Positions 1 through 13,200 of a stretch of 64,000 nt of DNA are shown piece after piece. The notes beneath the pieces were generated by a model. That model was given only the letters and a program-made list of their open reading frames with translations. It was not told the DNA's origin and made no database searches. The stretch comes from Tetraselmis striata (lineage: Eukaryota; Chlorophyta; Chlorodendrophyceae; Chlorodendrales; Chlorodendraceae). How positions within the stretch are numbered: position 1 is the first letter of the stretch; the number at the start of each line of letters is the position of its first letter. The stretch covers positions 21,339 through 85,338 of the forward strand of contig VCJN01002218.1 in assembly GCA_006384855.1 (NCBI GenBank). The letters are read 5' to 3'. Both the position numbers and the translations under genes were made by a program.

Positions 1-372
1 ATGAAGCTAAGTTCGGCATGGAAATGTAATGTGAGCAACCACATGCATGTGTCGTGACCGGGAAACCTGCAAAGGTTTTGCCATTTCTCCACATTGCCGC
101 TTAATTCCGCTTAATAACCCCCCTCCCCACGTAAGTGGCAAGCGCAACTTTAACATACGGAGACGCTGTTTGGCGGGACTGTGATACTTCAGTCGATATG
201 ATCAATCCGGGTTGGCTCCAAATGAACCTACGCACAACCCTCCTGCATGCCCTCCCCAGTACTAGTGAGTGATGATGACGACCCGCGTGTGAACAAGGTC
301 TGCACACTGCACTCCATGGAGCAGGACCCTGGCCGCTCCAAGGCGCATTTCTCCCAGCCGGCGCATGCTCAC
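1..372. other. Left edge, 3' part of the LamG-like gene or its flank
   Basis: Beyond the donor at 372/373 the - strand stays open in phase from a weak acceptor near 252 to a stop at 101. It reads about 50 basic, low-complexity residues with no recognisable domain. I see no other gene here. Confidence 0.3.
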
Positions 373-3300
373 CGTCCGATGCGGTTGCGGGAGCGCGCGC
401 GCGGCACGGGCGGCGTGCCGTCGAAGCACATCTTGCCGCGCACGCGCACGCACGAGACGGGGCACTTGTCGAACACGGCCTGCAGGTAGCAGCCCGCCGC
501 CGCGTTCTGGTCGTCCATGAGGTTGCCGATGTCCTTGCAGCTCTGGCATGGGAACGCGTGGCACAGCCCACTATCAGCCACCCCTGCCACGCTGCTGCGC
601 CTCGCTCCATGCGTGCCACGTGCGGCATGCAACGTCTTTGCGCCAGGCACATTTGCATTGCAAACCACCGCACCAACAGCTTACGGCCAAGCGGGTAGAT
701 ATTCAAAGTCAGAGGCACTTCAAGCAAGATCGGGTGACGCCATAACTTGCGACGTGACTTTGTCCGTTGCCATGTGATCGAAAAGCAGTACTCACGCATC
801 GAATTGCGTCACCCGGTAGACAAGAAATCGCTATGATTAGGCCTAGGTGTAGCCTATTGAAAGATTCGCAATTGTCTTGTCTGCATTTGACCTTTGGCAG
901 GCTCTGAGTGTAAAAATGTAAATATCAATGGCTTAGGGGTCATTTAATCAAGCAATCCTCCGAGGCAATATCTTATTGTCATAATGTATGTAATTACCGC
1001 GTCCACATCCCGTACCAATGTCCACCAAGATAACTCCACTCACTGATGCCCCGTATACGGGATTGAGATCCTATGCTTTGCTTGAAAAACCACCAGAGGC
1101 GGCTGTAGTCAGCAAGAGGGATAGCCATCACGGCGCACGGGTGGTGCCCAGAGCGCGCACCTGGCCGAACGGGGTCACATAGTTCGGGTCGTCCTGCCCA
1201 AGCGTGGACAGGCTCTGGCACTGGCGGTTGTTCTCGGAGAGAGCGAAGATGAAGTCGTCCTCCAGCGCCGTGGGGTACAGCCGCAGGTTGTGAACCAGAA
1301 GCTCGCCGTCGGCCAACCCAAAGCCGACCTCCATTGGGGCAAAGCCTTCCTCGCTGCGGACGATGGGCATAGCCGACGAGCGAGAGCATCAATGGATCGG
1401 CTGGCGAAGCAAGCAGATGGCAGGCAGCTTGGGGGGGCAGGTTGGAGCGGGGGCTCACGCGCGGTGCGGGACAAACAGCGGGTCGGCCGGGAACTCGACG
1501 CCGCACAGCGGGCGGCCGTCAAGGTAGAACTGGATGGTGCTGTTGGCGGCATCCGCCCCGACGCCGTGGTGGTACTTGATGGCGAAGTAGCGGTCCACGC
1601 CGTCGTAGGGCCCGGCATATGGGGGCGCCTGCCGCCATCACGCCCAGCATCGTGTCGGGGCAGCGACCGCAAGGTCAGCCGCCGCTCAGCAGAGTGGCTC
1701 GACTGGCACATCTTGCCCAGTGTGCTGGAGTGCTGTCTCGCAACAGCTGGCTTGCCTGACCCCGAGGTGGGCGGGAGAGCGCACCTTGCACCAGAAGGAC
1801 GGCGACCGCCTGCAGAGCGCCCGGTGCTGGGGGAGGACGAGCGGGCGGGCGCAGTCCGGCGCGCCGTTCATCTTGACCAGCCACTTGGCCTCCGTCTCCA
1901 CGTACTCCACCTGCCATGCCCGGACATACGCGGCACGCGGCATTGAGGGACATCGCAGGGGGCAATGCGGACCCGGCGGAGGGCAATGTAGCCTCCTCAC
2001 ACTCAGGTATCATGCAACACGAACCTCTGTATGCTCCTCTGACACTTTCTATCTACATACACTATATTCCCTCATGTCAATAGGTATGTATACACTGCAG
2101 CGTGTATGTACGGAATTGCATGTAAAGATATAGATATACAACACATGTTGAATACGAATGCGTGTCGTAAACCGCATGCAATACATTCGATATTCGATAT
2201 ATCGGATACATCTCGTAATTGCATAGATACAGATGTAACGGACGTACATTGACATAGTAGATATACAAACATGTTAATAAATACACACATGTAGGCAATT
2301 AATAATACAAGCATGACTAACATACAATATGTTTAGGGATATAAAACGACACACATAACGTATATACAGATACATAAGCTATATTCATGTATGCATACAT
2401 GGAGTAGAGTACGTATGTACCAACTGCATGCGCATTGGGAGCTGCGCATGAGGAGGGCGCGGGCCGCTCACGTAGAGCCGCCACTGGACAAAGCCGGTGT
2501 CCAGCTCCCTCGCGTGGATCACAAACTCGCGGCTCTGGGTGCGCGCGCCGCCGGTGGCCCACCACTGCAGCGTGAACGAGCGGCCGCCGGACTCGTGCAG
2601 CAGCTGGAAGGCGGAGGTGAGGGCGAGCGAGGTCACGTCGTAATTTGAGGGGGCGTCGCTGCCGGCGGCCTGGTCTTCCGCCATCTGCAGCGCCTGCCAG
2701 TCCACCAGCTCCCAATAGAACCTCGTGTCAGGGGGCGAGCCCATCTCCAGCATCATCTCGGGCGTGACACCCGGGTCCAGCTTCTGTCCGGGAATGGTGA
2801 AGGGAGAGATGAGGAGCTCGAAGGGGCCAAGGTCCTCCGTTGGCGGGCTGAGCAGCCCCGCCAGCCGGATCAGCGACATCTCCGTCCCGGACAGCTCGGC
2901 CACCAGCTCCTGCGTGTCCGAGGCGCCGCCGCCCTCGGCCTCGCCTTCCTCGCTGGGCCGCTCGGTGGCCACGCCCGTGGCGATGTCCTCCAGGGTGTCG
3001 CCCGCCTCCTTGATCTCGTGGAACTGCAGACGGTGGCGCAGCGGCGCAGCCAATGCGCACATGGCCTCAGTGTAGCCCCCGTCTAGCACGCCCCGCCGCC
3101 CTATCCGCAGCATGCCCGCCACGCACGAGGCAACAAAAAGGCCTCATCCTTGGCCGAGGTGTTGCACGGGACTGGGCTGTGCGCGATGTGATGCGATTGG
3201 CGAAACAGTTACAACCGCACTGCAAATGAGAAACCACCCCACCTTTGGTAGGGCAGGAATATAGACACCGCCCTGGCGCAACCAGGGGCGGCGGCATAGC

Positions 3301-6300
3301 GGCCCCACAGCGGCTGTTCCTATGGGCAGCACGTCACCCCATGTTGCTGCGAATATTTAGTGCCCATCTGTGAACATCTGTGCGGAGCAGCCCCTGGTTG
3401 TTATCGGGGCCGCATAGACCCGATGACGCAGGTGCCGGGGTAGATGCACTCTGGCGTCCGCAGGGATGCCATTGCCCTTTGTAGTTGTCAGGAGGGTGCG
3501 GATGGAGAAAGGATTGGGAAAGGGGGTGAGGGAGCCCCGGAGGGGGAGGGGGGGGGGCGCTGGATGGCCGCTGCCCCGGCGCACCTGGACCTCGTTCAGC
3601 AGCCTGGGGCGGTACTTCATGTCCGCAATCTGCAGCCCCTTGTTGCCGGCCATCACCATGCCGTTGTTGCACTCGGTGGGGATTGTGCCGGGCGGCAGCC
3701 GCTTGGTGACGGACCTCGGCGTCACGGAGTAGGGATCCTGCCGCAGCGGGGGCGCCCGCGGAGCTCAGAGATTGCGCTGCATGGCACATCGGCGGCTGGC
3801 TCTCTGCAGAGCACGGAGTGCAAAGGGCAGTGACGCATAAACATTGACCACACATGTGGTATGGCTTTCATTCCGCATGTATGGCCAGCATGCCACCGCG
3901 TCGCACCTCCACCAGCATGGTGACATGCGAGGTGTTGACGTTGAGCGCCACCAGCACCAGCTGCTCCTCCAGCGTGGCCGCCTCGTCCAGGGGCGGCACC
4001 TCGAGGTCGATCACCGCATAGCCGTCGTCCAGCTGGTGCTCCCCGTACTCAAACGTGTACTTGCTGAGGCCCTGGACAGGTGGGAGGGCAGCCGACAGCC
4101 CCCGCACGTCATGCCGTGCGAGTGGGAATGGGAACTCCCGCGGCGGCAGCAGCGGCGCAGAAAGACCAAGGACGGAGAATGGTGACGGTTGAGGGGGTCC
4201 TGATAGTAGGGATGCACTGTCAAGTGGATGGGCGCTGATGGCGGCACCTGGCAGTACAGCGCCCAGCAGGTGATCCTCGCGCCGTCGGTGCTCTCGTACT
4301 GGCCGACCACGCGGCGCGCGGGCGGGGTCGGGTCCTCCGGGTCCTCCACCGTCAGGCGGGCCGTGAGGGACCACTCCAGCAGGAGGGTGGGGTGCAGCGC
4401 CTCGTGCAGGTTGATGGAGCCCTTGCGGAACCAGCGCGGCGACCCGATCATCGTCTGCGTCCCGGGAGCAGGCGTCACGTCATGCTCCTCCCCCACACTC
4501 ACCGCACCACCCGAGTGCAGCGCGTCCCTCATGCGGCAGTGCCCTCCGGCGCACACTCACCACCACCGCGTCTAGTCGCTGCACCTACAGAAATGGCAGC
4601 CCCCCCGGCGCTGGCCCAAAACCCTAAAAGCACCGCTGCTGATTTGGGCACGCGGAGGCTGGGAGCTGATGAGACTAAGACTTGATGGCTACATCCGTAT
4701 GCAGTGCGCACAGCCCCGAGTTGCTGTCACTTCGCAAGGCCAAGAGCGGGCATGCCGTGCCTTCTCAGCACACTGCACGGGTCAACGGCAAGCACGCTGA
4801 CCCCCCCCCCCAAGTAATCCTGCAGCCGCCTGGGGGGGGGAGGGGGGGGGGGGAGGGGGGGGGGGGGGGGGGAGGGGGTTCAGACTGTTGATGTACCTTG
4901 GAGAGGGTATCCCCCACGTAGACGGAGCTGACGGGGAAGAACTCCCGCACGCGGGACGACACGTCCATGATGTACTGGAACGTCGACGCGGGGCTGGTCA
5001 CGTCCTCCATGTCCGACAGGCCAAGCTCCTTGGAGATGTGCCACTGCGAGTCTGCAATATTGAGAGGCGGCGCACGAGGAATGTGAAAAGATGAGACTGG
5101 GCTGTCAGCTGGCGGGCCTGCCGCGTCTTGTCCGACACGCTGCAGCGGGAAGGGGGGGGGAGCACCGTTTTTGGCGTCCGGGGCCACCGAGATGTAGGCC
5201 GCCATGCAGAAGCAGACGCAGAAGGCGGCGAACACGAGCAGCCGCATCCCCTCGCGCACCATCCCCACCTCCAGCTCCAGCCGCTCCTGCGCGCGTCACG
5301 GCTCGCTGAGATGAGGGAGGGCCCATATACATGTATGATCCCGGGTGGCGGGCAACCAGGCATTGCCGGAAAATTGGTTTAAGCAACCTGACCACCGCCC
5401 CCACGCCCTCTCGTGCACCTCAAGGCAAGTCTACCGAGGGCGAAGAGTGCCGGTGGACCAGTGACAAACGGCGAGAGACACCGATTACCACCCCCTAAAG
5501 CGGCTAGGGCGCTTCACCGGTGCCGCCTGTGACATGCGCCGCAGGCGCCCGCCGGATGGCACTGCTGGCAGATAGGCCAGCGATGGAGCGCAGGGTCTAG
5601 GTTGCTCCAGTAAAGACACGGAGGGCAGCAAACCAGTAACTATCCGTGCGTATACATAGCCCTCGTGAGGCGCGCCGGGGGGGGGGGGGGGGGTATCTCT
5701 CAGTCGAGACGTTATCGGTATGTACTCCCGTTGGATATACCACAGATTTCCCGAATCCCTGGTCCCGAGCGCCTTCCTCTAGGCCGGACAGCGGGCTGAG
5801 GCTGTGCGTCTGCTTGCAGCGCGGGGCAGCGTGCACCTTGAGCAGCATTGCGTTCAGCGGCGGCAGCCGCGCCTCACCGCCATCGGCGCCGGCCTGCTGC
5901 CGCTCCGCCTCCGCCGCCGGGCCCTGGAGCCGCCGGTACGGGGGGGAAGAGCGGCATCGCACACGTGAGAGCTATGTCAAGGGACAGGGGGGCGCGCCCA
6001 GGGCGACTTTCGCTCGGGATGCGCCTATATCCGCCATGACAGCGCTGCATCTATCTGCCTGGTTGGCCCTCTCGGCGCCCATGTCTTCCTCTTGCTGTCG
6101 CATGTCAGTCTCTCCTTTCGTGGTGGGTAGAAGCATACTCAGGATGCAGCCCGTGAGATGACTGTAGATACCAAAAGGCTTAACGTAGGGGGGTCGTTTA
6201 TTTCAGTGTTTCTACAGGCTATCCACCTAGCCGTGAACTGCAGCAGCACCCTGCTGGAAAGAGCATGCCGGCCTACCCACTTTTGTTCGCACGCTACGGC

Positions 6301-6487
6301 ATGCGGGGCACGCGCAACAGCCCGCCGTGAGTGTCGCGTCGTGCAGCAGGGCTAAGACGACTTGATGCATCAGTGCTCGCACCTGGGGCGGCTCGCTCTG
6401 GTACTCCGCCTCCACGGGGGGCAGCTTGACGCGCCGGCCGTTGCCAGCGGGGATGCCGCCGCCGACATGGGCGTCGCGGGCCGCCAT
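373..6487 (-). CDS. Type II membrane protein with two laminin-G-like domains (12 exons, 3' end uncertain)
   Basis: Exons on the - strand: 6383-6487, 5837-5923, 5166-5286, 4897-5051, 4248-4454, 3907-4071, 3585-3737, 2472-3023, 1785-1910, 1459-1628, 1161-1353, 373-542. All have GT-AG junctions and consistent phase, giving about 735 residues. A short polar N-terminus precedes one hydrophobic segment (residues about 77-95, around LLVFAAFCVCFCMAAYISV). There is no signal peptide, so a type II topology is likely. Two jelly-roll (LamG/concanavalin-like) modules are inferred, at residues about 170-335 and about 470-660. The first has an HVTMLVE strand and ends IADMKYRPRLLNEVQFHEI. The second has FTLQWW, then STIQFYLDG, then GELLVHNLRLYPTALEDDFI. 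The last exon is Cys-rich (6 Cys in about 57 residues). A weak terminal exon at about 101-252 would keep phase and end at a stop at 101; otherwise the gene runs off the window. Function unknown; carbohydrate or matrix binding is a guess. Confidence 0.6.
4834..4876. repeat. Homopolymer G tract in an intron (sense-strand C)
   Basis: A nearly pure G run lies in intron 4 of the LamG-like gene, just inside the donor. It reads as poly-C on the transcribed sense. A second run (about 5668-5693) is in intron 2 of the same gene. Confidence 0.9.
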
Positions 6488-9400
6488 TACACCGCCCGCG
6501 CCCGCACCCCAGCACAACCTGCAGTCGGCGTTAAGGGGCGCGTACTCCCGCCTGTGTGTCGGTGGACACGGCTGACAGTGATACCCGCCTCTGTCGCTGG
6601 CTTGACAGGCCTGATATGGGCGGCAGCGACTGAGTGTTGAGTTGCACGTTAGGGATGCCGTCTCCGTTGCTGGAACTGCAACTGGCTGCAACTGCTTCAT
6701 AATATACCGCGGCGCGGAGGACATGACGTACGGGTACGAAATAATAGTTATGGACGACCTACCGGTACGAAACAAGAAGTACCAGTAGGAAGAAATGATC
6801 CGATTTCTGAGAAGAGCTTAAGGCAGTCGCGATGGGTAGCGACCCAGTAGCATTGCTCGATGTACTGTAATCCTTACTACTCGTCGTTCTACCTAGGACG
6901 CCGCTCGGGGTATGACGAGTAACACGGGTTTGCATGCGCTACGCAGACTGGCGGTGCCATTGACAGCTGTGCTGGATTCTTACTCTGAAGTCTGAAGTCT
7001 GTGCGACTAGCGACTATACGTTGGCTGCAAAAAAGGCGGTCGAGAGATCACCCGAAAAGGCACCACCAGCAGGAAACGCTTACTACCGTCCGGCAACTGC
7101 GAATTATACAACGCTTCAAGAAATGGTAAACCCTAATTCATGTACGGCAGATGCGACCAGAGAGTTGAGAAGGGGTGCCAAACCTGATTGGGGTTAAATG
7201 TAAACTAATGTCTTTCATACTTCGCGCGTCCTGTGCTAGATGGTTTTTAGCGATTTCTGTACGGTACCGCTAAATAAATAATGGAGATGCGGGAAGTAGC
7301 GACTACGCGTGTGGGTAGTAACTTTAGTAACTAAGAGGTACGAAAATGGCACAATAGTCCCGATTGACATCAACCCCCGTTTTCATTTAAAAAGCAATTG
7401 TCACGCCACGGCCACGGCCACAGCGAGTATTATTTGTGCAGCCGACGATATTTGAATGATACTGTATACCCTTGATGTTACTCATGGGTACCAGGCGCGA
7501 TCTCGCGTGGCGCACGTTAGCTAGGCGAGGACTTTGAATCCATCATAGAAAGGTTCAATCCAGCTTCTCTGCGAGTGGAAGCTGAAGCACAACATAAAGA
7601 CGGCGGTGCGGCTGAGGCTGTCGAAGCTGCTGAAGAAGCACATGCTACCGAAGGACACATGCTGCGCAGCGACTACATGGAAGTGTTTGTCGCGTATGCA
7701 CCCGTCCGTCGTATGTGACCTGGGAGTTATCGTTGATCTTATTTGTAAGTAGGAAACGGATCTTTTTCGGCACCCTGCTCATGCACGGGCGGCACTCGTA
7801 CATGGCACTACCTGTACGGTCGATAACCCCACGCACGCGGCGCGCACGAGAGCGCCCCCCCCCCCCCCCCCCCCCCGTTAAGCCAAAAAGCATGCGGCGT
7901 AACATCAACGTATGATCAACGTGTATCCTACGAAAACCCTAATCGTTTGGAACTAAAGTTATTCCGGAAACAAGCGTTGTCGAAAAAAGTATCCGTCAAT
8001 GCGTGCACACCTCGAATCAAATGCCTTCCGACTCGATTTTTGCAGTGCCAACTAGTCGCTACCCATGGAGTCGCATCGCCCAAGGGGGGGCATATTAACC
8101 GCCGAGCGTAAATGTTCAAGTATCATATGCGCGAGTACACCGAACAAATTGTCACACCACCGTATGTGTAAGGTGTTGATGTGTGCGTATCGTTAAGTTC
8201 CACGCAATTTTATTTTATTCCGCATGGGTAGTGACCTCATGCTGTTGTTGCGGACGTCACCAAATTTCGACCGCCTTTTTATTTTAATTTTAGAAAATTC
8301 AAGAAGTGCCAAAACTACGTGCTGCACCGCCAAGGTTCTGATTAGGGAAATATATAGTAGCCCTGCTCGCGTCGTAGATTTGATGTATTTTATGTTTATG
8401 TTTTAAAACAAATTCCGACGTTTCCTCGCAACGTTGAAAAATAGTGCCATTGACAGCTGCTCAACGAGGCAGCTACACTGCAATACTGCTTTAGAGATGG
8501 TGTCACGCCGCATTATTGTGCACGGGTGCACGCCACCATGTCCCCACCTCGCCCAAAAACAACGTCGTCGCCTACTACTCGTTGCCGACATGTCATTTCA
8601 ATGTTTCCTCACGACTTCACAATCCCTCCATGACCATCCCACCGTGCAATATTCTATGCATGCGTCGCGGCACGTGTGGGGCACCAATAAGGCGAGCGGC
8701 CAAGCTCTGTGCTGGGTGGGTACTTGAAACGCGCGCGCAATGAGGCGCCAGAACCACTCACGTATGGCAGTTGTTGTGGAGAGGTGTTCCCGTAGTCATA
8801 TCGCTATAGGACAATCCACCCCCCCCCCCCCCCCCCCCTGGCGCGATGGACCTGTTATTGCCTTCAATCCTGCCTACATGTACTCTAGCACGAGTCCACA
8901 TCCTCGGGACTACCCTAGCTACATTGCACATATGCAGTATTGTATCAACACTGATGTCAACAGCCCCCCCCCCCTCCCCCCGCCCCCCCCCCCAACTCTG
9001 TTTTCCCTTCACGCGCTAAATAAAGCGTCTTGCCAATTTCGGCTCTTGTCCGTGTTAGACAGCCTGCGCGACCTTTTCAGCAAAATCAGACTGAACTCAC
9101 TCAAGCTTCCAGGATGAGGGGTTTGGTTACACGGGGTAGAGTCAAGGCCAGGATCCTCGTCGTTCTCCTTGCTGCTGGCTGTTCAATAAATGCGCGTTGC
9201 ATGAGACCCCCCCCACCCCCTCTCAGTCACTCATCCGCCAAGCAAATCGTTGCACCTGACTGCAAAACATCAGCCCACTACGAGTACTGCCAATACCCCA
9301 TCAAGCCGTAGCTTCCCCGAGTGTGCCCAGCCCAGAACCTAGGCGGCTGTCAGAATGCCGCTCACTCACAGTCGCGATTTGAGTCCCCATCACCGGGCCC

Positions 9401-10220
9401 GCCTCTCCACCCGCCAATTGCTTCCAACCAAAGATGGCGCCAGTAGCCCTCAAATTCAAAATGACACATTTCCTGCGGCAGCTAACAAGGAATATACAAA
9501 TCCTTAAAAGTTACGTACCGCCACTTGCTGCGGTTGCTCCAGCTGAAACCAACATAAGCGCACGAAGTTGTTCTCATGAATACGCGCAAATGAGGTGGCG
9601 CAGCCCGCCCCGACTTGGCCGGTGCTAACTAATGCTGCACAATCCTCGCTACTTTCTCAGAAGGCGCAAGAAAGGTTGCCACATGTGAGGGAGCGGCACT
9701 GTCAACAACGGCTCCCAGCCTCCCATAGGAAATGGGCAGGTTGTTGGTGCGGACTGCGCGCAATTGGGGAAAGCAATTCAGGAGTGACGGCATACAACAG
9801 TACATGCAATGTGCAACCACTCATTGAGATGGAATGTTTGGGTGTTGTGTAGTGGCGCCCGTTGGAAGCGGCAGTCGCTGAGTGCAGGCAGTGGGCTGCA
9901 CGACATGGCTAGCGGCGGGCTATCATCACTTGACGCAATGCACAGGCGCTGCTTGGCATGCGCGCCCCAACTTTCTAAGCATGTCCTACCACGATGTATG
10001 GCATGGGCTCCCAGGCACCCAATGCTGCGGAGCAGCATCGCGTGCGAGGAAACCTCATCGCATGTACATCTGTATGCATAGCATGTGTGCGTGTGGGCCG
10101 TTGTTGGGGGTTGGTGGAAGAGACCCTGTCAGGTGCTGCGCGCTGGCCAGGTGGACGAGTAGCATGGCGTGGGGACCGCGCGCCAGTTGCCCCGCCGCGG
10201 TGCCGAGCACGCTCGGTGTC
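6488..10220. other. About 3.7 kb without a recognisable gene
   Basis: No open frame here shows family motifs, and the long frames are low-complexity. Base composition is more AT-rich around 6.8-8.5 kb than in the flanking genes. Three C tracts lie on the + strand (about 7857-7876, 8818-8838, 8963-8993), with a shorter one near 9207. These resemble the intron tracts of the named genes and might mark an unrecognised + strand transcript. Confidence 0.5.
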
Positions 10221-13200
10221 TCAGTGGAAGCCGGCCCAGGGGTCCACTACCGGCGGTCCCTCCCCGGCGCCGGGGACACCTGCGGTGGCAGCGTGCGGGC
10301 TATCAGCGTCAGGGCCGTACATGTGATGGGTGTGTGTGTGTGTTTGGGGGGGGGCGGGGGGGCGCTGGGCACACCGGACAGGAGCCGGCGCTGCTCGAAG
10401 CGGAACTTCAGGTGCGCTGCGTGGCAGAGCAACGCAAGGACCGCCAGCACGCAGGGGGCCTGCGCAGTGTTGCCACAGGGAGCGGGGCAGGGCCCAGTGT
10501 GCGGTGTTTAGAACCCTCGAATCCGAGCTGCGGCAACTCCGCGGTGGCGGCCCGCAACCCCTGCCTGGGCTCGGCATCCCAGGACCGCCTCTCCAAAGCA
10601 ATGGGATATGACTCATTGCAGCGACCAAGGTTGGATTGGCGCAAAAATATAAATCCCCCCCCCCCCCCCTCTGGGAGGAAACGGCGGCAAAGGCAAAGAG
10701 CACGGCGGAAGCATCATAACGTCACCACTATTTGCCAGACCGCATCATGCCACGATCGCATTACATGACTTTGGATGCGATGTTGCAAAGCAGTTCTTCG
10801 AACCAGAGAAGGTAAATAAACATTATGGACATACGGATGTTTAATGTACATACAGTTATTTCGTGGAGACGCAGGGGCGGCAAGGCAAGGCCGCCAATTT
10901 CCGCAGAGGTGCGTGGGGAGGCTCATGGGCGGCTCACCTGGGACGGGGCGCCCCACAGCGCCACCGCCGCGCCGAGGCTAGCTACCGCGAGCGCGACCGC
11001 GAGCTTGCCGGCGGCCTGGGAGAGCTTGGCGAAGAGCGACAGCGTGCGGCGGCAGCTGCGGCAATGCTTTGTGTGCCTGCGAGGACGGCAGCGATGGCAG
11101 CGGGGGCGTGCTGAAATTGGAGCTCTGAACTACTCGCAATCCGATAAACACAACAGCTGCTGAGCCACGTGATGGATGGAGAAGGGGTTAAAAGCAGTTT
11201 GACAATGGCCTAGCCCGGTCTGTGAATCCTTAAGTGGTATCCATTGACGTATCCGTAAGACAATTCGGCTTGGGCGGTGTAAGCCGCAAGTCGGCACGTT
11301 GCAATTCAAGGAAATTGGAAGTCGTGTCCGGGATGGCAGAGGGACTGGGCTTACATGTGGACATACCAAGACGGCGAAACACTGAGGCAACACAAGGGGG
11401 GAGGGGACGGGGGCGCACGTGTTCCAGCGGTCTAGCAGCTGCGCCTGCGTGACCTCCGCGCTGTGGAACGGCATCGCGCCGCCCCAGGGCCCCCCAGACG
11501 CAAACTTGTTGAGCCACCGCCGGAAGGCCACGATGCCCTGCGCCGCCGGCCGGCCAGGGCAGGCAGATGAGACCCGCCCACCGCCGCCTCAGAGAGGGAC
11601 AGGAGCGCGAGAGCCCTTTTCAATGCGAGTGCGGCACGAGCGCTGCGGTGTAAGTGATAATGTGGCCACAGGACATCACCATGCCGCATGCCGCCACGCT
11701 CTCGTATCGCCCTTTATGTTATACTAGGAGGGTATGTACATATGTGCCCGTGATACCGGGAAAGGCTCTGGGCGGGTGCTGCTCAATTTATCTTCACGCC
11801 GTGGCGCTCTCGCTCCACCTCTGGTTGACAAGAGTACCCAGACTGATTCATCGGTTCACCCTGTCCGCGGTACGCGCAGTTGCCGATCTTCGTGACGATA
11901 CCGTTGCGAACCCACATTGCCGCGTAGATCGCCCCATGGACGGTGTCTCCAAGGTGTAGCTAGTCGCGCTGTGACGCAAGCGAAATAATCGAAACAACCG
12001 GGTGCCGGCCCCCCTTAAAGAACCCTTATGAATAAGCCTCAGATTAGGGTGGCATGCAGACCATAAGATCATTCGCTAGAGTTCTGAAATAGTTGTGTCA
12101 ACACTTGACCATTGGCAGGCAGGGCCGGCTCCTATTCGCAGTGATCTTATCACTACCGCGCCGGACCCCGCAGACAGATGCTATGTTCATATAATCCTCC
12201 CCCCCCCGGGAGTGATCATCCCGGTGTCAATTCATTTCTGCCAGCTAGATGCAGCGCTGCCGGTCACGAACGAATGACGAGTGGTTCGAATGTCGTTGCG
12301 CTGCCATTACAGGGCCCGAGGGACAATGTAATGGACTGTTGTAATACACTGGTGCACTGGTGCACCATTGGCCGGGCGCGCACCTGGTCGCTGGGCGTGA
12401 GCAGGGCGTACTCCTTGGTCCAGTCCCCCATTGGGCGGGTCTGGGGAGGCAGCGCGGAGCAGTCAGCACGCGATGGCGCAGGTCGTCACTGCCCATCTTC
12501 CCCAATAGCCAACCCAGCGCAAGGGGGCATGGGGCAGTCAGGGCAGCGCGCGCCGCGCCTGGTTGCGCTTCTGCATGTAGCGCTCCGTGCCAGCCATGAT
12601 CATGTTGTCCTGGTCGCCGAGCTTGGTGCTCGCTGTGTGGCGGAAGGCCTCGCCCACGTACTTCGGGAATACCTGCACCCGTCGCGCGAGCAGAATACTG
12701 GTCAGGGCCGAGGGCGGTGGGAAGCTGGTTGAGTTGTGTGGGCGCCCTCGCCGGCTCGGGTTACGGTGTTACTAGACACCGCTGCTATCTCACCATGCCG
12801 CAGCAAGTGAGTCAATATGTGCATGCTTATCAGAACAGTGTCATACCGTTATGCATTCAGCTATACCAAAAATACGTACATCCCGCTGGTGTTAATACAA
12901 CTGCCGTGATTACTAGTGCACCATTGCAGCGAGACTCGAAATTGGGAATGAACAGAGGCGACATTTGAATGGGGTACTGGTAAGCTGGCAAATATAGCGG
13001 CGGTCGCATTGCACTGCTTTCATGCCGCAAATGTAATTAAAGCAAACGAAAATCTTTCTGTCTCGCGAATGCAAAGATGCAGTTGTGATTACATCACCAT
13101 ACATCACCACGCTCATCCCCAAACAGCCCCGTCTTACTGGAGACGCAGTCCCGGCGCATGCACCTCCAGCTGATGCAAGGCACCGGCACAGGACGGGCAG

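Noticed and set aside
3907-5286. First exons of the LamG-like gene read as a polycystin/TRP channel (one helix followed by a large extracellular loop)
   Set aside because: The blocks after the helix fit tandem jelly-roll domains better, and no further membrane segments appear in the next 500 residues.
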